From: Bacillus sp. 7884-1
GTDB lineage: Bacteria > Bacillota > Bacilli > Bacillales > Cytobacillaceae
NCBI RefSeq assembly: GCF_002272245.1
Contig: NZ_NPDD01000217.1
Span: 1 to 49,081, forward strand
Direction: 5' to 3'
DNA length: 49,081 nt
Made by a program: the position numbers and the translations under genes. Below, piece by piece: positions 6,992 through 16,620 of this stretch. The first letter of the stretch is position 1; every line of letters starts with the position of its first letter. The notes under the pieces are model-generated. The model searched no databases and was not told where the DNA came from. It worked only from the letters and a program-made list of their open reading frames with translations.

Positions 6992-8374
6992 CTACTCCGC
7001 CAATGCTGGTGATGATTGACCTCCGGCTTTTTGCAAAACCTTCAAGCCGGATCCTATATCAGATGCCAAAATATAGTTCCGGTCTACAAAAACTCCCCAA
7101 ATATTTGCTCTGCTTGGGATATACATACCAGTTTGTTGTGGTGAAGATGGATCGGTGATATCGACCGTTCTAACTCCACCAGAATAATGTGAAAGATATA
7201 ATGTATTTCCATGCACCTTTGGATCATGGACAGTAGCTCCATTAGGAATCGTTTCGGTAAAATCCGTCCTAAATGTGCTTAATAGCTTTGGATTGGTTTT
7301 ATCTTTAATATCATAAATCATCGTATATCCATAAGCAGATTCGAATCCTTCTCTTTTTGGGCCGAATATTTCCCTAGTCTCAACCAGGACAGTTCCGCCT
7401 TTTGCAAGATCCATGGAATGTGCTGCTCCTTGAACATCAGAAGCAAAGTCTGTTCTTCCGAGATATACTGGATTTTTCGCATCACTTATATCTAGCATAA
7501 TGGTTCCTAAATCCCAGTAAGAAAGGAAAGCTGTTTTTCCTGTTACATCTGTTTTTACACTATGGGCAAATGCGACACGCTTTACTCCTTCCTCATCTGT
7601 CCAATTGTAACCATCATAATTTTCATCGCTGACTTCAGGTATATAGTCACGTGGATTAAACTCATAAATGGTTTCCGGATTAGTAGGGTTGGATACATCA
7701 ACAATGGAAACATCCATTTTTTTGCCATGCGAGTAATAGTCAGCATAGCAATCAGCTGTCAGAACATAAACATTATCTCCTTGAACGGTTAAATACAGCT
7801 CATGGGTACCCCTTGCTCCAGAAGAAGGTGATTCCCAGAAACCGAGCTTTTTAGGTTCACGGGGATTTGTTACATCATATAGCACAAAACCGCCCTTTGA
7901 ATTTGGATCTTTTTGATCCATCTTTTGTACACTTACAGCAGCCAAATCTCCTTTGAAGTGTTTAGTGTTTACGGTTTTGACAATTACTTTTTCTTGCCAA
8001 GTACCTTCAATATCAGCAAAGGCTGAAACTTCAACAGGGTTAGAAGGATCCTTCATATCAAAAACTCTGACACCTCCCCCTCCGCCATTAGCTCGGTGCG
8101 TTCCTAAATAGGCAAACCCTTTATAGGCATATACATCCCCTGTTGAGTTTTTTACACCTTTTCGGATTTCTTTCAAAGGAACAGCCGCCACTTCCTTGAG
8201 ATTGCCAGTATTCTTACTACCTTCAAGCAATGGGACAGCCAATTCCACACCAGCAAGGTTATCGCCTTTTTCAACTCCTCCCCCAATTTCATCATGGGCT
8301 AAAACGGAAGCTCCTCCTGCTGAAAATACTAATGCTCCTGCCAATGCAGTTTTCACAAAAATTCTTCTTTTCAG
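6992..8374 (-). CDS. Secreted LVIVD-repeat (beta-propeller) protein
   Basis: About 460 aa. The signal peptide is KRRIFVKTALAGALVFSAGG with cleavage near SVLA. The mature protein has repeated D-[VI]-[ST]-[ND]-P blades, for example VRVFDMKDPSNPVEV, FVLYDVTNPREPKKLG, VSIVDVSNPTNPETI, IMLDISDAKNPVYLG, YDIKDKTNPKLL and VDITDPSSPQQTG, which is the LVIVD repeat family. The function in bacteria is unknown; it is probably a cell-surface or periplasm-side scaffold. The frame is open further upstream, but an ideal AGGAGG (8382-8387) is followed seven bases later by CTG AAA AGA AGA, exactly where ATG is expected. The start is therefore either a rare CTG or a mutated ATG. Confidence 0.8.
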   Translation of the reverse strand: MKRRIFVKTALAGALVFSAGGASVLAHDEIGGGVEKGDNLAGVELAVPLLEGSKNTGNLKEVAAVPLKEIRKGVKNSTGDVYAYKGFAYLGTHRANGGGGGVRVFDMKDPSNPVEVSAFADIEGTWQEKVIVKTVNTKHFKGDLAAVSVQKMDQKDPNSKGGFVLYDVTNPREPKKLGFWESPSSGARGTHELYLTVQGDNVYVLTADCYADYYSHGKKMDVSIVDVSNPTNPETIYEFNPRDYIPEVSDENYDGYNWTDEEGVKRVAFAHSVKTDVTGKTAFLSYWDLGTIMLDISDAKNPVYLGRTDFASDVQGAAHSMDLAKGGTVLVETREIFGPKREGFESAYGYTMIYDIKDKTNPKLLSTFRTDFTETIPNGATVHDPKVHGNTLYLSHYSGGVRTVDITDPSSPQQTGMYIPSRANIWGVFVDRNYILASDIGSGLKVLQKAGGQSSPALAE

Positions 8375-8434
8375 TGTAATTCCTCCTGTCAAAAAATTAA
8401 AATAACCAATTATGTACAAGCATCTTGGTCTCAC

Positions 8435-8687
8435 ACTATAACTGTCTGAAAGAAAATTTTCGAGACTGTAAATAGTGTAATTTAAATTATAATGAATATT
8501 CTGTCATTTTCATATACACTAGATTTCCTAATGTTTCTACATAAAAAGACATTCCCACCTTCATTCTTAATAACCAGAAATTTTTGGAAAATATGAGGTT
8601 TACACTATAACTAACTTGTTTATCACTAGGTCTTTTAACCCTCATCAAGACAATATTACTAGGCACCTTTCTATTAGAGGAACCTCT
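8435..8687. other. AT-rich intergenic DNA
   Basis: It presumably carries the promoter of the minus-strand LVIVD gene. Nothing else was recognised before the truncated integrase begins. Confidence 0.5.
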
Positions 8688-9662
8688 TAAATACTGTTAT
8701 CTTCTAAAATTGTTATAACTTTTAGCGAGTATTTGGACTATTGGCTTGATAATCATTCAAAGTCAAATACTGCACCAAGAACTCATGAAAATTATCATTA
8801 CATGATTACACAACATATAAAGCCCATATTAGGTCATATTAAAATTTCTAAGTTGCAATCATCACACCTTCAAGAGTACTATGCTCAAAAACTTAGCGGC
8901 GGTAAATTAGACGGAAACGGTCTTTCAGCTCAATCAGTGAAACATCATCACAGGTTAATTTCTAAAGCCTTAAAAGATGCGATGAGATGGGAATTCATAA
9001 TTAGAAATGTAGCAGCAGTGATAACTCCACCAAAAACAAAAAAAGTGGAAATGCAGACATGGGATAATGAACAGGTTAAAGCCTTTTTGGAAGCGGCTAA
9101 AAGTTCTCCCTACTTTCCAATTTATTTCACTGCCATTAATACAGGGATGCGTCGCGGTGAGGTCTTAGGGGTGCGGTGGCAGGATATTGACTTCGATAAT
9201 AAAGTGATTTATGTAAGACAATCCTTACAGGAAGTAAAAAAGGTGGGATTGACCTTTAAGGAACCTAAATCAGGTAAAAGTAGGTCTATAACAGTTACCC
9301 CTACTTTTACAAAAGAAATGAAAAAAGTCTATAAACAACAATTAGAAAATAAACTTTTATTTGGCCAAGCGTACCATGATTTAGATTTAGTCTTTGCTCA
9401 AAAAAACGGTAAACCAATCCAACCAACCGAAATGGCAAGAAACTATCTCATGGTAGTTGAAAGCTGTGGCTTGCCTTATATAAGGTTTCACGATTTAAGA
9501 CATACCCATGCTACTTTATTGTTACAACAAGGGGTACATCCAAAGGTTGTCTCCGAACGATTAGGTCACTCAACAATTGGTATAACGATGGATACGTACA
9601 CACATGTCTAACCAAATATATAAAAAGAAGCCGCTCACCAATTTGAGCAACTTATTAAGTAA
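8688..9662 (+). pseudogene. Tyrosine integrase, N-terminally truncated with two late nonsense codons
   Basis: The core-binding part (TFSEYLDYWLDNHSKSNTAP) is followed by the full catalytic domain: GMRRGEVLGVRW (first Arg), K in KEPKSGKSRSI, HDLRHTHATLL (H-x-x-R), LGHSTIGITMDTYTH (His and nucleophile Tyr). The N-terminal arm-binding domain of about 60-100 aa has no start and is missing. Right after DTYTHV, TAA and then a second TAA replace Gln codons; without them the frame continues KEAAHQFEQLIK to 9660. It is a phage/ICE Int of the IntTn916/phage type and lies 125 bp from the 3' end of the tRNA-Sec-like gene, as expected for an element integrated there. Confidence 0.8.
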
Positions 9663-9786
9663 TTTATTTAAAATTAATTCCTTGTGACCAATATGTGACC
9701 AAAGAAGATATTTTTTAGTATTCAGCTAGCGAAATCTTCCTTTTTAACCTTAAAAAAATTCCTCAAAAACCTTTATATATCAAGGT

Positions 9787-9895
9787 TGGCGGGACTGCGT
9801 GGGAATCGAACCCACCAGACCTGGCACGCAGGTCTCAAGCAGTTTTGAAGACTGTGGGATAATATCCGGTTAATTATTCCGGTCACTCTGCGTGC
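9787..9895 (-). tRNA. selC: Selenocysteine tRNA (anticodon UCA), 5' acceptor strand not pairing
   Basis: The anticodon arm is CAGT-CTTCAAA-ACTG (anticodon TCA). The variable arm is very long (AGACCTG / CAGGTCT, 7 bp). The T arm is GTGGG-TTCGATT-CCCAC, followed by GCAGTCCC, G and an encoded CCA. These are hallmarks of tRNA-Sec, and the T-arm/CCA end is very like clostridial tRNA-Sec from memory. The 5' strand that should read GGGACTGC is instead GCACGCAG (9888-9895), so the acceptor helix cannot form. The 5' part may be decayed or replaced. An integrase relic abuts the 3' end. Confidence 0.6.
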
Positions 9896-10404
9896 AATAT
9901 CAACGTTCAAACAGGCGGTTAAACAGTTTTAGGCCCATCACCGTTACAGTTTCCGTTCGACCTTTACGGTTTTATTATATTTGAAAGTCGCTGGTATCGT
10001 CAAAGTTTGGCAATCTCTAAGGCCAACGATATGTGCAAACTTAATCGTGCATACGCACCTCATCAGATTCAATCCGATTCCCTTTTCCGAATAGGTTCAG
10101 AATTGTGGATGAAGAGAGTAATACTTTCACCCCCATTAGCGATTAGTAACCTCAAACCCGCCTTTAAGCCTGATTAATGGATTTCATGTCCTTGTTCATT
10201 CACTAACGAATTTAACCAATTCCATATTACTAAAATCTGAATTCCTTGCTTCATCACTATCCATTCCAGCTAATCAATGTGCTTATCTAACCAATTACAA
10301 AATTCAAAGTGTTTAACCCAATATTTTTCACCCGCAAAATTTGATCGGCTGAGATTATATCACTTTTAAAAAGACAGAATCAATACATGATGATAAAAAC
10401 ATTA
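9896..10404. other. No recognisable gene
   Basis: A minus-strand frame near 10200-10340 gives short protein-like stretches (CNWLDKHID; MDSDEARNSDFSNMELVKFV) broken by stops, possibly an old gene relic. Nothing else was identified. Confidence 0.4.
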
Positions 10405-11160
10405 TCATACCTCATTTGAACTTTCATAAAAGTGTTCAGGTATCCTGCTTGCAGAAGCTTCATCCAATATAATTGTTGCATTCATATGTAATTGAAGAAA
10501 TGAAGCCGGGACTTTGGTTGTCACTGGGCCTAAGAAGCTTTGAGCAATTATGTCTGCCTTCTTTTCACCTGTCGCAACCAGGACAATGGACTCAGCTCTT
10601 AAGACAGTGCGTAAACCTACTGTGATGGCATGGGTAGGGTCCTTTTCTGAATTCAATCCTGAGAATTTTGGACGATTTTCTTCATCTAGCTTTACCACAT
10701 AAGTAGATGACGGGATAGCATCTGCTGGTTCAATAAATGCGATATGCCCATTCAGTCCCAGCCCCATTAGCTGCAAATCAATGCCTCCTAAATCTTTCAG
10801 TAACTTTTCAAAGTTGCGGCACTCTTCCTCCGCGTCCATGGTTCCACTATTTGGAATAAATGTCTTTTCACCAGAAACACCCAAGCCAGAAAATAAATGT
10901 TTTTTCATGTACATTCGGTATGTTTGATCGTGATCCGCCGGCAATCCTAGCAACTCATCTGGATTCACAAATTTTGCACGTGAAAAGTCAATTTGTCTAT
11001 TCTTTGATCGTTCTATCCATTCCTGATAAATCCCCAATTGAAGCGGCGTCGAACCCGTTGTCATCCCTAAAACGGAGTTAGGCTTCCTTTCAATTTGCCT
11101 TTCAACTATATCTGCAACAAATCCAGCAATTTTTTCCTTTTGAACGATTAAAATTTTCAC
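10405..11160 (-). CDS. nagB: Glucosamine-6-phosphate deaminase (NagB family)
   Basis: About 251 aa, the usual NagB length. The protein interconverts glucosamine-6-P with fructose-6-P and ammonia in the cytoplasm. Motifs: LGMTTGSTPLQLGIYQEW (phosphate loop), NPDELLGLPADHDQTYRMY (catalytic Asp region), LMGLGLNGHIAFIEPADAI (the GLNGHI-F-EP active-site loop with His and Glu), and KVPASFLQLH near the C terminus. I prefer GTG 11160 (VKILIVQK, matching family N termini) over ATG 11178. It is the last gene of the minus-strand cluster, 92 bp after the asparaginase. A related amino-sugar-phosphate isomerase activity is possible. Confidence 0.8.
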   Translation of the reverse strand: MKILIVQKEKIAGFVADIVERQIERKPNSVLGMTTGSTPLQLGIYQEWIERSKNRQIDFSRAKFVNPDELLGLPADHDQTYRMYMKKHLFSGLGVSGEKTFIPNSGTMDAEEECRNFEKLLKDLGGIDLQLMGLGLNGHIAFIEPADAIPSSTYVVKLDEENRPKFSGLNSEKDPTHAITVGLRTVLRAESIVLVATGEKKADIIAQSFLGPVTTKVPASFLQLHMNATIILDEASASRIPEHFYESSNEV

Positions 11161-11252
11161 AACATCCACTCTTTCCATTAGTTACTGGCCCTACTTTAAA
11201 ATAACAGTTTACTAACTTCCTGATTGTTCACCTCCCCAAACTATGAAAAAAT

Positions 11253-12257
11253 TTAAATTTGGTTAAGATGAAATGCAATTTTGTTTTCACCCACTATTTT
11301 GTGATTATCATTGTACACAGAACAAGTGGCTAACTGATGCATACGCTCAATTGTTTCAGAATTCTTGTAATTAATTTGTTCCAGTATCGCTGCAACGATT
11401 AGAGGCCAACTTTCCTCGGAGCCATCTTCTATTTTAAGGGAAACACCTAACCGTTCTTCCTTCAAACCGAGGCAATATACCCCTTTTGCTCCTCCCTTGG
11501 CGACAATGTTTCGGTCTTGAAGCAGTGTCGAGCAAATTTGCTTACTTCCTCCTACCATCGGATAGTTATCATTCATAAGCTGACAAATTTTTCGGATCGC
11601 TGTTTGCAGCTCTATATCATCAAGTAAATCCGGACATGCCATACGAACATAGGATATCGCTAGCTGTTTAAGCGGTAGGGCATAGACTGGAACACCGCAG
11701 CCGTCGACCCCGCTCTCAATTTTGTCCATCGGATAGTCTGATAATATAGAAAGATGCTGGAGAATTTCTTTTTGAACTAGATGATTTTTTTCCCAATAGT
11801 TTTCCTTAGAAACTCCTAATAGCTTGGCTAAGGCCATCATTCCAAAATGCTTCCCAGCACAATTATGGTAGATTCTCCGTTCAGGTTGATTTTTCCAAAT
11901 CAATTCCTTCCTTGAATCTAGATTCAAAGGATATGTAGGCAAACATAGTAAGTCATGTTCCGTACATTCAATTTTTTCTGCTAATGACTGAAGGGCTTCG
12001 ACATGATAGCTTTCTCCCCTATGTGAAGCAACAAGCAACGTACTCTCTTTCGGGGTTAAATTAAAAGCTATATCCACTTGCCTACGAAACGCGGGAATTG
12101 CCTGAATCGGTTTAACAGCAGAACGATAAAATGTCATGGATTCCACATTACCAAAGAAATAACGAACGGATCCTTGATCATCTACTACACAAATAGAACC
12201 GCGATGAACATTTTCTAATACCTCTCCACGATACTCGTTAATTAATACTTCAGACAT
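11253..12257 (-). CDS. L-asparaginase II family (PF06089, Rhizobium-type)
   Basis: 334 aa from MSEVLINEYRGEVLENVHRG, the family's usual length. Diagnostic motifs: RSAVKPIQAIPA (the S-x-x-K pair of the beta-lactamase-like fold), LLVASHRGESYHV, NCAGKHFGMMAL (Cys-containing loop), SGVDGCGVPVYALPL (second Cys), PMVGGSKQICSTLL and AKGGAKGVYCLGL. It hydrolyses asparagine or an asparaginyl conjugate to aspartate. It shares a strand and probably a transcript with nagB. Its position in a glycan cluster is unusual and raises the possibility of a glycosylated-asparagine substrate. ATG 12266 (MQIMSEV) is an alternative start. Confidence 0.85.
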   Translation of the reverse strand: MSEVLINEYRGEVLENVHRGSICVVDDQGSVRYFFGNVESMTFYRSAVKPIQAIPAFRRQVDIAFNLTPKESTLLVASHRGESYHVEALQSLAEKIECTEHDLLCLPTYPLNLDSRKELIWKNQPERRIYHNCAGKHFGMMALAKLLGVSKENYWEKNHLVQKEILQHLSILSDYPMDKIESGVDGCGVPVYALPLKQLAISYVRMACPDLLDDIELQTAIRKICQLMNDNYPMVGGSKQICSTLLQDRNIVAKGGAKGVYCLGLKEERLGVSLKIEDGSEESWPLIVAAILEQINYKNSETIERMHQLATCSVYNDNHKIVGENKIAFHLNQI

Positions 12258-12281
12258 GATTTGCATCAACCCTTTAAACAA

Positions 12282-12715
12282 ATTTTAGTAGACTTGAAAA
12301 CTATTGTTTCACCCCTTATATCTACACCTATTACCTTAGCTTTCTAAAGAGGTCAATGGTTTTTTCTGCATCAATAATCCCTTGTGTTTCACTGTTTATA
12401 AATGAAATTTAGGGCATGTGTCCAGTTGGTGTCCACTTGAAACACCTCGTAAGAATTTCATTTAGAATTTACATACTTATTTTCGATCTGTTCTCCGTAG
12501 TTAATACCATTATCCCTCCAGGAGGACACTTACACATCCTAGAGAAATTGCCTTCCGGATTCGGAGGCCGTTTTTATCGATATAATGTAACCCAACCTCT
12601 AACAGTAAAATCATCCTTGAGCAAGCAAGGGTTTAACAGCCCGCTGCGAAAAAAGGAGCCAGTGCTTCCTAACACTGAACCCTATAGGCTTGAATTTAAG
12701 CAGTTATCAAAATCA
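12282..12715. other. Intergenic, no gene recognised
   Basis: 434 bp between epimerase and asparaginase genes. It contains an inverted pair AAATGAAATT (12397-12413) / AATTTCATTT (12455-12464) and a plus-strand open frame that does not look like a known protein. A promoter for the asparaginase-nagB pair may lie here. Confidence 0.4.
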
Positions 12716-13642
12716 CTAGTTCATTTGAATCAAACGTATCTTTAAAGAAAATTCCAATGGCTCGTTTTTCCTTAGCATAAATAAACTGTAATTTTCTTTT
12801 GCAATTAAAATATTATCATAATATCCATTTGTCGGTTCAAACGCACAATTGTAATCACCTCTAAAACCACCAGCAGTAATCCACATTCCTAAATAGGGGA
12901 GTTTAGTAGAATCATAAAGAATCTTACAATGCATGCCTTGACTTGGATAAATATATCCACAACATCCATGTTCTACTTTCCCGTTGACATAATATTTTAT
13001 CATTGTATTAGAATTAATATTCGGTACATTGTTGAAGTCATATTCATCATTCAGATTATCATAAATTTTCCCTATTCTTCCAAGCTCCGGACTCTCGAGC
13101 ACATTAATAAATTCCTTTACACCATTAGGATAATATAGTTGCATATCTTCTTCATAGCGAACAAGACCATGAAAAGCCCAGAGGCAAGGGAAAGCTTCTT
13201 CCTCTGTATTAGTGATTTTATATTTGTAAATAACTGATTCCCCATCAAGCATAATCCGCTTATGATAATTATAAGGGAAATTATCACTTGTAAAATTTAG
13301 ATGTAAAACATCATCTTGTATTCGATAGATGAATTTTTCTCTCCAAATCTCTCCATGATCAGGATATTTCAAGCTTATACCATTCCATTCCAGCATAGCA
13401 GCTTCAATTGTCGGAAATGCGTCATCAAATCCTGATGCATCATAATTTGTAAATTCCGCATTGGGTGGTGGAATATTATAGCTATCTTTTTTATTTTGTG
13501 CTACCAGTTCAAACGAGTTTGATTTATGGTAAATAGAGGCTGTTTTCCCACCCAATTCAGGTAAAACAACCACTTGTAAAACTTCATTTTCCAATAATAC
13601 ACCTGTGAGATTCTTCCATTTCAAGCAACTTACTACTACCAT
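12716..13642 (-). CDS. Galactose-mutarotase-like sugar epimerase
   Basis: 308 aa. Beta-rich protein with aldose-1-epimerase-like features: VVVLPELGGKTASIYHKSN near the N terminus, FDDAFPTIEAA, KYPDHGEIWREKF (His in PDHGE), CLWAFHGLV and FEPTNGYYDN near the C terminus. It probably speeds anomer interconversion of the sugar released by the adjacent alpha-galactosidase. It starts 13 bp after the GH36 stop, so it is co-transcribed. The same superfamily forms the N-terminal half of the DUF5107-TPR protein of this cluster. Confidence 0.7.
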   Translation of the reverse strand: MVVVSCLKWKNLTGVLLENEVLQVVVLPELGGKTASIYHKSNSFELVAQNKKDSYNIPPPNAEFTNYDASGFDDAFPTIEAAMLEWNGISLKYPDHGEIWREKFIYRIQDDVLHLNFTSDNFPYNYHKRIMLDGESVIYKYKITNTEEEAFPCLWAFHGLVRYEEDMQLYYPNGVKEFINVLESPELGRIGKIYDNLNDEYDFNNVPNINSNTMIKYYVNGKVEHGCCGYIYPSQGMHCKILYDSTKLPYLGMWITAGGFRGDYNCAFEPTNGYYDNILIAKENYSLFMLRKNEPLEFSLKIRLIQMN

Positions 13643-13655
13643 AGATTTTCCACCA

Positions 13656-15752
13656 CTAAATTTCTATTTTTTCCAAACGAACTAACAAACTATCATAGTC
13701 ACCTATTAATTTAATTTCTATGCCCATATTCATCAAAAAGGCTCCTGATTTTGTCCATTCGGTACCATTTAATTCATATCGATATAAAGAAGAGCTATTT
13801 AATCCCTTAAGTTTTAATCGATGAAACTTTTTACCATATCTTTCATGATCCAAAAAGACAAATAAAGCACTGTTATCTTCCTTTACATACTGAATTGCCT
13901 GAATTTCATCCTTTTTCAATGATTTTAATCGATACAAGTATCCAAATTGAACAATCTCTCTCACATTTTTATATTCATCTATATATTTTTTAATTTGCAA
14001 CAGTTTTTCTTCTTCGGTTTCATTTAAATTTGTACCAATACCTAACGAACCACACATAGCGGTATGCATGCTAAACTTAAGCGGAATAGAACGATTGTTC
14101 ATTCCAAAATCGTCCGTCAGCCAGGCACGCATATATTTAATTGGGTAAATGAAACTATAATTTTCTTGTAAAAACAGGCGATCGAGGGGATCTGTGTTAT
14201 CACTAGGCCAAAACTCATCAAAATATGTCATTGAACCATAATCCACTCTGCCGCCACCTGAAGCACAAGCTTCAAATTCAACTTTCGGATGCCGTTTTCT
14301 TAATGTTTCAATAACTTTGTAGACTCCTTGGGTATTTTTATACCAGATCGTTTTGTAATCCTCCGGTTTTTGAACGGAAGAGGCTATTTCAGAAGCATAG
14401 CGGTTCATATCCCATTTTATATACGCTATATTATTCTCTGATAATAAAGTATCAAAACATCCTATTAGGTACTCTACTACCTCCGGATTCGTTAAATCCA
14501 GCATGTATTGGTTTCTTCCCATCAGTACTTCTCTAGAATGATACCTATAAATCCAATCTGGATGTTTTTTATATAAATTACTATTCGCATTGACCATTTC
14601 CGGTTCAATCCAAATTCCAAACTCCATACCTAATTCATTTACTCTTTTTATGAGTGGTGCAAGTCCATCAGGAAACTTTTCACGGTCAACATACCAATCG
14701 CCTAATCCTGCTTTATCATTATTTCTCCCTTCAAACCAGCCATCATCAATCACAAAAAGTTCAACACCCAGCTTGGCTGCTTTTTCTGCCAGTCTTATTT
14801 GATCCGAACATTGTACATCAAATAATGTGGAATACCATGAATTATAGAGGACCGGTAACGGTTTTTCGGCCCAATTTTTAGGCATTATATGTTTTCTCGC
14901 GAATAATGCGAGAGTGTTAGACATATCTGTAAATCCATGATTTGAATATCCTGAAAATACGGATGGTGCTTTGAATATCTCTCTAGGTTTTAATATCCAT
15001 TCAAAATCAGTATCACTTATCCCGATTAGGATACTTACATAACCATTTGGAACGGCTTCCACAACTGTTTTAAAGTTACCTGAATATTGCAACACACCAT
15101 AATAAACTTCTCCGGTATCTTCGTCTGCATTCTTGTGAACGACGAAAAATGGATTTGCATTATGTGCTGTTAATCCAAACAAACTTTCATATACTTTTTT
15201 TCCACTATGAATAAGTTCACTGCTTTGCTGGAATTCCTTACCCCAATGTCCACTATAATTCATCGTCTCAAACCCAGTACCTTCGATTCCATACTCAGCA
15301 GAATAAAAACGCTCTAAAATAATATTTTCATTTCCAAAATTCTCTACTTCTCTCCACTTTTCAATAATATTCTCTTTCTCATATACACAATAATGCAGGG
15401 TAACTCTCAAAGAATAATAGATATCTTCTAAAACGATGGTTAGCTTGTTATCCGAAACGTTATGTTCTTTTACTTTATATCGAAAATCACGAACTCCATC
15501 AGTAAAAGTTACTTTCATGGATGTTTCTTTAAATCGCATTCCACCAAAGGATGAACATTCTTCCATAGATGTTTGAACATTGTTAGCTTTAAGAGTCTGC
15601 AGTACTTCAGCACCGTCAAAGTCTTCCATTCTATCTATTCGTTTTCCCCAATATACATTACTAACCAAGTGATGATGGTCAATGCAGATTACGTAGGATG
15701 TTTTTTCAGTATTAAGTATAAAAAACTTATCTTGATAAACGGTAATTGACAT
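13656..15752 (-). CDS. Alpha-galactosidase, glycoside hydrolase family 36
   Basis: 698 aa, slightly shorter than the usual ~730. N-terminal beta-sandwich about 1-290, then the (beta/alpha)8 barrel with FVIDDGWFEGRNND, GIWIEPEMVN, KWDMNRY (nucleophile Asp about 448), FEACASGGGRVDYG and WPSDNTDPLDR (acid/base Asp about 518), then a C-terminal beta domain. It cleaves terminal alpha-1,6-galactosyl bonds of melibiose/raffinose-type sugars. No signal peptide is present, so it acts inside the cell on sugars imported by the upstream ABC transporter. A GGAGGGAATA site precedes ATG 15752, and 30 bp separate it from the permease gene. Confidence 0.93.
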   Translation of the reverse strand: MSITVYQDKFFILNTEKTSYVICIDHHHLVSNVYWGKRIDRMEDFDGAEVLQTLKANNVQTSMEECSSFGGMRFKETSMKVTFTDGVRDFRYKVKEHNVSDNKLTIVLEDIYYSLRVTLHYCVYEKENIIEKWREVENFGNENIILERFYSAEYGIEGTGFETMNYSGHWGKEFQQSSELIHSGKKVYESLFGLTAHNANPFFVVHKNADEDTGEVYYGVLQYSGNFKTVVEAVPNGYVSILIGISDTDFEWILKPREIFKAPSVFSGYSNHGFTDMSNTLALFARKHIMPKNWAEKPLPVLYNSWYSTLFDVQCSDQIRLAEKAAKLGVELFVIDDGWFEGRNNDKAGLGDWYVDREKFPDGLAPLIKRVNELGMEFGIWIEPEMVNANSNLYKKHPDWIYRYHSREVLMGRNQYMLDLTNPEVVEYLIGCFDTLLSENNIAYIKWDMNRYASEIASSVQKPEDYKTIWYKNTQGVYKVIETLRKRHPKVEFEACASGGGRVDYGSMTYFDEFWPSDNTDPLDRLFLQENYSFIYPIKYMRAWLTDDFGMNNRSIPLKFSMHTAMCGSLGIGTNLNETEEEKLLQIKKYIDEYKNVREIVQFGYLYRLKSLKKDEIQAIQYVKEDNSALFVFLDHERYGKKFHRLKLKGLNSSSLYRYELNGTEWTKSGAFLMNMGIEIKLIGDYDSLLVRLEKIEI

Positions 15753-15782
15753 TGGTTATTCCCTCCAATATAAAACTAATGC

Positions 15783-16604
15783 TTATTTTATCCCTGAGGT
15801 TGCAACCCCTTCGATAAATTGTTTTTGAAATACTATGAATAAAATAATCATAGGAACAATGGCCATTAATGAACCAGCCATTAATTGTGGATAATCAACC
15901 GAATATTGCCCCATCAATGTGACCAAACCAGAAGATAAGGTCAATTTTTCAATTGACGAATTCACAACCAGAGGCCACATAAGATCTTTCCATGCAAAAA
16001 GGGCGGTAAAAATACCAACTGAAACCAATCCAGATCTTGTCAGCGGCAGCATGATAAACCAAAATATCTTCCATATTGAGCATCCATCTATAATAGCGGC
16101 TTCTTCTAATTCCTTTGGAATACTTAAAAAGAATTGTCTAAGCAAGAATGTACCAAATGCACTGACCACACCAGGAACAACTAAAGCTGTAACAGTGTCT
16201 AATAATCCTAGTTTACTCACGAGCATATACTGTGGAAGGATAAATATCTGGCCAGGTACCATCATTTGAATTAAGATCAGCATAAAGAAAAAATTTCTTA
16301 AAGGAAACTTCAGGCGGGCAAAAGCATATGCCGCCAAGGCACTAAAGAAAACAGAACCTAAACATCTAAAAAATACCATTAAAGATGTGTTGATAAATAT
16401 TTTCACAAACGGTAATGTTTCATTTACCTTCTCATAGCTATTTAAGCTCCAGGATTCTGGCAAAATTTGAGGAGGAATTTTTAATGCTTCTGCTTGTGTT
16501 TTAAAAGATGTTAGTAAGGTCCAAATAAAAGGAAGGACCATACTTATTGCTCCTAGTATTAAAAGGACATAAACGATCAATAGTCCCCATTTTTTTTGTT
16601 TCAT
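15783..16604 (-). CDS. Sugar ABC transporter permease, MalG type
   Basis: About 273 aa with six membrane helices (the first is LLIVYVLLILGAISMVLPFI). The EAA loop EAAIIDGCSIWKIFWFIMLP binds the ATPase. CUT1 family, partner of the preceding permease. ATG 16604 (MKQKKWG) follows AGGAAAGG; an earlier ATG at 16628 overlaps the stop of the upstream permease (ATGATTAG), which suggests translational coupling. The cluster encodes no ATPase, so a shared MsmX-type ATPase elsewhere must power it. Confidence 0.9.
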   Translation of the reverse strand: MKQKKWGLLIVYVLLILGAISMVLPFIWTLLTSFKTQAEALKIPPQILPESWSLNSYEKVNETLPFVKIFINTSLMVFFRCLGSVFFSALAAYAFARLKFPLRNFFFMLILIQMMVPGQIFILPQYMLVSKLGLLDTVTALVVPGVVSAFGTFLLRQFFLSIPKELEEAAIIDGCSIWKIFWFIMLPLTRSGLVSVGIFTALFAWKDLMWPLVVNSSIEKLTLSSGLVTLMGQYSVDYPQLMAGSLMAIVPMIILFIVFQKQFIEGVATSGIK

Positions 16605-16620
16605 GTTCCCATCGCCTTTC

